This document shows positions 1-4,374 of a DNA stretch of 6,138 nt, piece by piece. Where the stretch lies: NCBI GenBank assembly GCA_934675695.1, contig CAKURN010000091.1, positions 1-6,138 of the forward strand, in the 5' to 3' direction. A program made the translations under genes and the position numbers. The DNA is from an uncultured Candidatus Melainabacteria bacterium (lineage in GTDB: Bacteria > Cyanobacteriota > Vampirovibrionia > Gastranaerophilales > Gastranaerophilaceae). The notes under the pieces were generated by a model. That model saw only the letters and a list, made by a program, of their open reading frames with translations, did not search any database and was not told the origin of the DNA. Numbering within the stretch: the first letter of the stretch is position 1; each line of letters begins with the position of its first letter.

Positions 1-1036
1 ATACATACCCCAAAACAATCAATATTGTTCCTGTTGTCATAAGAATAGAGCTGTGGAGTTTTTTAGTCATTTTTCCATTTAACAATGCCATTAGCATAAA
101 CATAAAAGAAAACGGCAAAATCAAAACTGCAGTCATAAATGGAGTTTCATTTAAGACTTCTTGAGTATAAAAAGGAAACAATAAAGCGTTTGTAAACAGT
201 GCAAAATATGCAACCAAAAGTGCAAAATTTCCATAAGTAAATACTTTTGACTTAAACAATTCAAAATTTATTACAGGATATGATATTTTCTTTTCTTGTA
301 TAAAAAACAAAATAGAAAAAACAACAAAAATAAAAGCTAATATTAATATTCTGTCACTTCCCCAACCCCAGGCATGACCTTTTGAAATAATAAGAAGCAT
401 AGATAATATAGCAATCAATTGCAAAACCATACCCAAATAATCAAACTTAAATTCAGACTTGTGGACGATTTCCGGTATGAATTTTTTTGAATAATAAGCC
501 CCAATAAGCCCAATTATTATACTTGGAACAAAAATCGCTCTCCATGATACATAATGCATCAAAAACCCGCCTACCATAGGTCCGCTCATGCCTGCAAGTG
601 CCATCAGTGCTGTCGAAAATCCTAGAGCTTTTGCTCTTTTGTTGCCTTTGAATATAGAAGAAATTATTGCATAATTATTTGACAAAAGTATACTAGCACC
701 TGTCGCTTGAACAATTCTTGATAAAATCAAAGTAATCAAATTAAACGACAAAGTATTTAAAAACGCACCCAAAGCAAAAATCAAATACCCTAGTGCATAT
801 AAATTTCTTCTTGAAATCAAATCATTCAATTTGCCAAACAAAGTCAAAAAAGTAGACAATATCAAAATATATGCAGTTACCGCCCACTGTGCATGAGCTA
901 TATCATTATGGAAATTGTTCGCTATTTCATAAAGAGCAACATTAACGGTATTTGAATCCATCATAGCCAAAAAACCGCCTATCGCACTAACCGTAAAAAT
1001 TATCCATTTTAATTTGTGAATTGCTTCATTATACAT
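1..1036 (-). CDS. DHA2-family (EmrB/QacA-like) MFS drug/proton antiporter, C-terminus cut by window edge
   Basis: An open frame runs from ATG at 1036 to the left edge and gives 345 residues without a stop. The protein is very hydrophobic and carries the major facilitator superfamily drug-antiporter signatures. Helix 1 has the DHA2-type acidic motif around residues 25-35 (MDSNTVNVAL). Motif A lies in the helix 2-3 loop at residues 68-78 (GKLNDLISRRN). Motif C, typical of antiporters, is at 149-158 (GMSGPMVGGF) and is followed by SWRAIF at 164-169. A Trp/Gly-rich segment (HAWGWG, 221-226) lies between later helices, as in 14-helix members. Full DHA2 proteins are usually about 450-520 residues, so roughly the last quarter is missing. 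The family exports drugs, dyes or other amphiphiles across the inner membrane using the proton gradient; the substrate cannot be told from the sequence. The start is supported by GAGG (minus strand, 1046-1049) nine bases upstream. No periplasmic adaptor gene is visible next to it. Confidence 0.9.
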   Translation of the reverse strand, partial: MYNEAIHKLKWIIFTVSAIGGFLAMMDSNTVNVALYEIANNFHNDIAHAQWAVTAYILILSTFLTLFGKLNDLISRRNLYALGYLIFALGAFLNTLSFNLITLILSRIVQATGASILLSNNYAIISSIFKGNKRAKALGFSTALMALAGMSGPMVGGFLMHYVSWRAIFVPSIIIGLIGAYYSKKFIPEIVHKSEFKFDYLGMVLQLIAILSMLLIISKGHAWGWGSDRILILAFIFVVFSILFFIQEKKISYPVINFELFKSKVFTYGNFALLVAYFALFTNALLFPFYTQEVLNETPFMTAVLILPFSFMFMLMALLNGKMTKKLHSSILMTTGTILIVLGYV

Positions 1037-1065
1037 AATTAAACGCCTCATCTATTATAAATAAG

Positions 1066-1093
1066 AATATAACACTTTAATTTTAGCTTGCAA
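1066..1093 (-). promoter_or_regulatory. Candidate promoter of the MFS transporter gene
   Basis: On the minus strand a TTGCAA hexamer (1093-1088) is separated by 16 bases from TATATT (1071-1066). Transcription would begin near 1059, leaving a leader of about 23 bases with the ribosome binding site at 1046-1049. A perfect TATAAT also lies at 1059-1054, but a start from it would fall on the ribosome binding site, so I prefer the upstream pair. This is pattern matching in AT-rich DNA only. Confidence 0.35.
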
Positions 1094-1101
1094 TAATTTA
1101 A

Positions 1102-1130
1102 TAGACATGGGTTTTTGAAAATGTTAATAT
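1102..1130 (+). promoter_or_regulatory. Candidate promoter of waaA
   Basis: TAGACA (1102-1107, one mismatch to TTGACA) is followed after 17 bases by TAATAT (1125-1130, four of six matches to TATAAT). The predicted transcript would start near 1137. That is only a few bases ahead of the AAGGGA ribosome binding site at 1143-1148, five bases before the ATG. It lies back to back with the promoter proposed for the transporter; the two sets of hexamers do not overlap but are only 8 bp apart. Chance matches are common in this base composition. Confidence 0.35.
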
Positions 1131-1153
1131 AAAACAAAAACAAAGGGAAAATT

Positions 1154-2419
1154 ATGCTGAATGAAAAGATATTTGAATTATACCAATCAATAAAGCCTGA
1201 AACTTTTAAAAAGATAATTCCTATTATTGATTTTTTCAGAAAAATAAACAAAAAACCACCTATTCCATTAAAAGAAAAAATGGCAGAAATTGATTTTCCC
1301 GACTTTTCAAAAGACAGAGTAATAATGCTCCATGGGGTATCTGTTGGAGAAATTTTGTCTTTAGAAAATTTAATCAAAAAAATCAAAGAAGATTTTAAAA
1401 ACACAAAACTCGTAATAACAACAGGAACTTTGACAGGACAAGAATTAGCAAACAAAAAATACGGACAAATCGCCGATTTTATTACTTATTTTCCATTAGA
1501 TGTCTACAAAGTCTGTGAAAAATTTTTAGAAAACATTAACCCGTCTGTAGTTTTGATAGCAGAAACAGAATTGTGGCCAAATTTTTCTTTTTGTTGTCGT
1601 CAAAAAAATATTCCACTATATATTATTAATGGTAGAATTTCAGACCATTCATATCCTTCTTACTTAAAAATAAAAAAATTCTTCGGTTTTGTTTTAGACA
1701 ATTATTCTGAAATTTTTTGCCAAAGCGAAATAGACAAAAATCGCTTTATTTCTTTGGGTGCAAATGAAAACAGAGTAGAAGTAATGAAAAATCTAAAATT
1801 TGAAATAGAAAAAAAACAATGCGATATAAATCTCTATTCAGAAGGTTTCAAAGTCTTTATTGCAGCTTCTACTCATAAAGGCGAAGATATCATCGCACTA
1901 AATACTTATCACAAATTAAAATCTAAAGTAAAAAATCTAAAAATGATAATCGCCCCAAGACACTTAAACCGAGTAGAGGAAGTTTTGAAATTGTGTTCAA
2001 AATTCACATACAGTATAGGATTGAGAACAAAAAAAGATGATTTTATCAACAAAGACATTATAATTTTAGATACTTTAGGAGAATTGTCTAAAATATACGA
2101 TATTGTTGATGTAGCATTTATCGGCGGGAGTTTCAACAAAACCGGAGGACACAATCCGCTAGAAGCTACAATATATTCAAAACCAACAATCTCAGGCCCA
2201 TCAATAAAGAATTTTAGAGATATATATTCAATTTTACAAAGAGAAAACGCTTCTTTTGTTGTGAAAAATGAAGAAGAATTTTATGGAGTCATAGAAAAGC
2301 TTCTAACAGATGAAGAATACTACAAAACAATTTCTCTCAACTGCAAAAATTGCTTTGAAAATCAACAAGGTGCTTTAGATTTTGTAATCAACAAGTTAAA
2401 ACAAATTTTGTTTTATTGA
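1154..2419 (+). CDS. waaA: 3-deoxy-D-manno-octulosonic acid (Kdo) transferase, lipid A core assembly
   Basis: This 421-residue glycosyltransferase (GT30; also called kdtA) moves Kdo from CMP-Kdo onto lipid A precursor at the inner face of the cytoplasmic membrane. Family blocks appear in order: HGVSVGE (60-66), whose Glu66 matches the catalytic base; AETELWPN (136-143); NGRISDHSY (159-167); CQSEIDKNRF around 189-198; AASTHKGE (237-244); IIAPRHLNR (265-273); and the nucleotide-sugar block from FIGGSF to GGHNPLEA (322-338). The length is normal. Two deviations stand out. The N-terminus lacks the clear hydrophobic membrane anchor of E. coli WaaA and looks amphipathic and basic. The usual GN/GS-x-K-F-D block reads KNLKFE (212-217), with Lys in place of Gly and Glu in place of Asp. 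The start has AAGGGA five bases upstream. The number of Kdo residues added cannot be predicted. The gene overlaps the 3' end of the convergent rlhA by 7 bp. Identity is secure; activity is inferred. Confidence 0.95.
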   Translation: MLNEKIFELYQSIKPETFKKIIPIIDFFRKINKKPPIPLKEKMAEIDFPDFSKDRVIMLHGVSVGEILSLENLIKKIKEDFKNTKLVITTGTLTGQELANKKYGQIADFITYFPLDVYKVCEKFLENINPSVVLIAETELWPNFSFCCRQKNIPLYIINGRISDHSYPSYLKIKKFFGFVLDNYSEIFCQSEIDKNRFISLGANENRVEVMKNLKFEIEKKQCDINLYSEGFKVFIAASTHKGEDIIALNTYHKLKSKVKNLKMIIAPRHLNRVEEVLKLCSKFTYSIGLRTKKDDFINKDIIILDTLGELSKIYDIVDVAFIGGSFNKTGGHNPLEATIYSKPTISGPSIKNFRDIYSILQRENASFVVKNEEEFYGVIEKLLTDEEYYKTISLNCKNCFENQQGALDFVINKLKQILFY

Positions 2420-4200
2420 TTGGGTGATTTTATTACCATTTCACAATTTTTGCAGTCAAAAACAAGTGGATATTTCACATTTTTTTCATCAACCAAAAAC
2501 AATTCTTCTTGGTAATTGCAATTGAAAAATGCTCTTTTTAAACAATGTTTTGTTCGCATTAGTTCTTTGTTTTTGTAATCTTTTGTTTTTTCAAGACTCA
2601 TTTCTTCAACTTTACAATCACAAAATTCATAAAATTCTTTCGCTTTTTCATTGTGACAATTCAATCTGTAATCGCCTTTTTTAAAAGGAAATTCTGCTAT
2701 TGTGACAGGTTTTTGTTTTTTTGTTCTGTATTTTGATAATATTTTTACTTTTAATTTTTCTATCAGATTTTTTCTTATTTCATTTATTTTTGAAACAGGC
2801 AAAAATGGAATTTCTTCACAATCAAAGATAACTTCTTTTACAAAAAATTCTGTATCGACTGTTTTTGAAAGAGCTTTTTTGAAATTTTCTTTCATTTTTT
2901 CTTTATTGTTTGCAAATTCGCTAAATTCAATCTCTAATTTTTCTTTGTTGTTAAAATCGTCTTCGATTGAAATTTTTTCTTTATCAATTTTAAAGACTAC
3001 ATCTAATTTTCTTTTTGTTGCTGAATTTTGCAATTTTTTATTAAATTCAACATCAATATTTCTAAATACTTTTTCGTTTAGTTTTAGATGTAGTTTTTTG
3101 TTTGGATAAATTTTTAAACCGCTTTTTACTTTTTCAACTCTATTTACAAGACAGCCGGAAAGTTCTTCATTTACAATAAAGCACAAGCCGTCTTGAGGAT
3201 TTATTTCTTTATTTGTTTTAACAACAAAAGAATCATCTGAAGAATTTAATACAACACCAATAAATTCTCCTATTGATTTTGGAGTAGAAAAATTGTATAT
3301 GTTGTCTTTTTTATTGAACAAATAATCATCGCAAAATCCACTATTGAATGTTTTTTCTATATTTGGTTCAAAATCTTGTACAATCCTACCTAGAGCGACT
3401 CTAGGATATTTTTTCAGTAAATTGTGATAATATAAAACGTTATTTTTTACGTAATTTGAATCTTTTAATCTTCCTTCGATTTTGAAACTCACAACGCCTG
3501 CATTTATTAGTTTTTCCAGGTGTTTTGAAAGATTGTTGTCTTTTAGTGACAATAAATGCTTGTTTTTTGCAATGAATTTTCCGTTTTTATCGATTAGAGA
3601 GTATTTTTTTCTGCATGCCTGTCCGCATTGACCTTTGTTTGCACTTCTATTTCCAATATATTCAGACAAATAACACTGCCCTGAATAACAAACACATAAC
3701 GCTCCTGAAATAAAATGCTCGAGTTCAATGTTTGTATTTTTATTTATTTTTTCTATTTCAACAAGAGGCAATTCTCTAGCTAAAATAACTCTTTTTAAAC
3801 CAATTTCTTCAAAAAATTTTACTTTTTCTACATTTCTAATATTACATTGAGTGCTGCCATGGAGAACTATCGGAGGAAGTTCGTTTTCCATTGACAATTC
3901 CAAAATTCCAAAATCTTGAATTATAATTGCATCAACTTTTATTTCATAAAGTTTTTCAATTATTTTTTTACATTGTAACAATTCTTCATCATTCAAAATC
4001 GTATTCAATGCGACGTAAACTTTTGCATTAAACAAATGTGCAAAATTAACAATTTTTTCTATGTCTTCTATTTTATTTGTTGCGTTTTGCCTTGCCCCAA
4101 AAGCGTTTGCTCCTATATAAACAGCATCAGCTCCACTGTTTATTGCAGTTATAGCACATTCTATATTTTGGGCAGGAGCCAGTAATTCAATTTTCTTCAT
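2413..4200 (-). CDS. rlhA: RlhA/YdcP-type U32 protein, probable 23S rRNA cytidine hydroxylase
   Basis: This 595-residue protein belongs to the U32 'peptidase' family but resembles E. coli RlhA, which makes 5-hydroxycytidine at C2501 of 23S rRNA using prephenate. RlhA-like blocks occur in order: GADAVYIG (23-30) with FGARQNAT; LNTILNDEEL (65-74); VDAIIIQDFGILEL (89-102); LHGSTQCNIR (113-122); ARELPL (141-146); and the U32 signature from Glu161 to Ser179. After these come NRSANKGQCGQACR (184-197), KHLLSLKDN and SFKIEGRLKDSNYVKN (238-253). The C-terminal module has MRTKHCLKRAFFNC (548-561) and FDCKNCEM (581-588). Cysteines 169, 176, 192 and 196 are candidate iron-sulfur or metal ligands; 553, 561, 583 and 586 form a second cluster. 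It is somewhat shorter than E. coli RlhA (about 650). I chose ATG4200 because family homology starts there (MKKIELLAPAQ). A GTG at 4308 would add 36 unrelated residues and run over the likely promoter. No clear Shine-Dalgarno precedes ATG4200. Other U32 hydroxylases (TrhP, UbiU/V) lack this full-length C-terminal match. Confidence 0.88.
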   Translation of the reverse strand: MKKIELLAPAQNIECAITAINSGADAVYIGANAFGARQNATNKIEDIEKIVNFAHLFNAKVYVALNTILNDEELLQCKKIIEKLYEIKVDAIIIQDFGILELSMENELPPIVLHGSTQCNIRNVEKVKFFEEIGLKRVILARELPLVEIEKINKNTNIELEHFISGALCVCYSGQCYLSEYIGNRSANKGQCGQACRKKYSLIDKNGKFIAKNKHLLSLKDNNLSKHLEKLINAGVVSFKIEGRLKDSNYVKNNVLYYHNLLKKYPRVALGRIVQDFEPNIEKTFNSGFCDDYLFNKKDNIYNFSTPKSIGEFIGVVLNSSDDSFVVKTNKEINPQDGLCFIVNEELSGCLVNRVEKVKSGLKIYPNKKLHLKLNEKVFRNIDVEFNKKLQNSATKRKLDVVFKIDKEKISIEDDFNNKEKLEIEFSEFANNKEKMKENFKKALSKTVDTEFFVKEVIFDCEEIPFLPVSKINEIRKNLIEKLKVKILSKYRTKKQKPVTIAEFPFKKGDYRLNCHNEKAKEFYEFCDCKVEEMSLEKTKDYKNKELMRTKHCLKRAFFNCNYQEELFLVDEKNVKYPLVFDCKNCEMVIKSPNQ

Positions 4201-4206
4201 AAAATT

Positions 4207-4215
4207 ATTATAACA
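4207..4215 (-). promoter_or_regulatory. Extended -10 element (TGTTATAAT) that could give a leaderless rlhA transcript
   Basis: On the minus strand the sequence TGTTATAAT matches the extended -10 consensus TGnTATAAT exactly. With the last T at -7, the transcript would begin at 4200, the A of the chosen rlhA ATG. The -35 position is poor (ATTTTA), as allowed for extended -10 promoters. Together with the missing Shine-Dalgarno this makes a leaderless message possible, but a conventional promoter further upstream is also present. Confidence 0.35.
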
Positions 4216-4246
4216 AAAATTTACTTTTATAAAATTTTTTTGTTTT

Positions 4247-4275
4247 ATAATAGTAAAGCTAAAAGCATTTGTAAA
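4247..4275 (-). promoter_or_regulatory. Candidate sigma-70 type promoter of rlhA
   Basis: On the minus strand TTTACA (4275-4270) and TATTAT (4252-4247) each match the consensus at five of six positions, and the spacer is exactly 17 bases. Transcription would begin near 4240, giving a leader of about 40 bases that still lacks a clear Shine-Dalgarno sequence. The element lies inside the frame that a GTG start at 4308 would open, which argues for the downstream ATG at 4200. Confidence 0.5.
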
Positions 4276-4286
4276 TATTTGTAAAT
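4267..4286. repeat. Exact tandem duplication of the 10-mer ATTTGTAAAT, candidate operator
   Basis: Two identical copies of ATTTGTAAAT lie directly end to end (4267-4276 and 4277-4286). Each copy is a near-palindrome with ATTT and AAAT arms. The 10-bp period is about one helical turn, so two protein subunits could bind the same face of the DNA. The first copy covers the proposed -35 hexamers of both divergent promoters. That placement suggests a regulator site, though AT-rich DNA can produce such repeats by chance or slippage. Confidence 0.45.
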
Positions 4287-4298
4287 TTTCATTAAAAT
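4269..4298 (+). promoter_or_regulatory. Candidate promoter of the exported repeat protein gene
   Basis: TTGTAA (4269-4274) and TAAAAT (4293-4298) are 18 bases apart and would start transcription near 4305, leaving a leader of about 70 bases. The -35 hexamer lies in the first copy of the tandem 10-mer and overlaps the -35 of the rlhA promoter on the other strand. The match is moderate, and the perfect TATAAT at 4246-4251 is an alternative -10. Confidence 0.35.
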
Positions 4299-4363
4299 TA
4301 CGTGCCACATTAACAAAAAAAATGCTTTACGGGTTTTCATTTTTACATAAAAAACATTAGAAC

Positions 4364-4368
4364 AGGAG
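4364..4368 (+). promoter_or_regulatory. Strong Shine-Dalgarno AGGAG that fixes the start at 4375
   Basis: AGGAG sits six bases before the ATG at 4375, the best ribosome binding site in the window. It contrasts with the weak or absent site of rlhA and suggests efficient translation of the downstream gene. Confidence 0.75.
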
Positions 4369-4374
4369 TGTCGA

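Larger units (their letters stand above)
4201..4374. promoter_or_regulatory. Divergent intergenic control region between rlhA and the exported repeat protein
   Basis: This 174-bp AT-rich gap separates two genes that point away from each other. It contains candidate promoters for both strands, a tandem 10-bp duplication and a strong ribosome binding site at the right end, each listed separately. I found no stable GC-containing hairpin or riboswitch-like structure. A perfect TATAAT also lies on the plus strand at 4246-4251, but it has no good -35 partner; if used, it would give the right-hand gene a leader of about 117 bases. Confidence 0.6.

Noticed and set aside
1054..1059. Perfect TATAAT on the minus strand as the -10 of the MFS gene
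   Set aside because: A transcript from it would begin at about 1047, inside the GAGG ribosome binding site, and there is no good -35 at 17 bases.
1048..1455. Minus-strand open frame of 135 codons opposite the start of waaA
   Set aside because: It is antisense to a well-supported gene, low in complexity (Phe/Ile/Ser-rich from A/T-rich codons), and has no family resemblance.
2398..2414. Inverted repeat AAAACAAA-T-TTTGTTTT at the end of waaA as a bidirectional terminator
   Set aside because: The foldable stem is about six pairs with only one G-C, and no clear U-tract follows on either strand. It is too weak to call a terminator in such AT-rich DNA.
2702..3109. Plus-strand open frame of 135 codons inside rlhA
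   Set aside because: It is a Phe/Ser-rich shadow of the Lys/Glu-rich coding strand, with no domain and no ribosome binding site of note.
4201..4308. Longer rlhA starting at GTG 4308 with 36 extra residues
   Set aside because: The extra residues do not resemble the RlhA N-terminus, and the best promoter lies within this stretch. Homology starts at the ATG at 4200.
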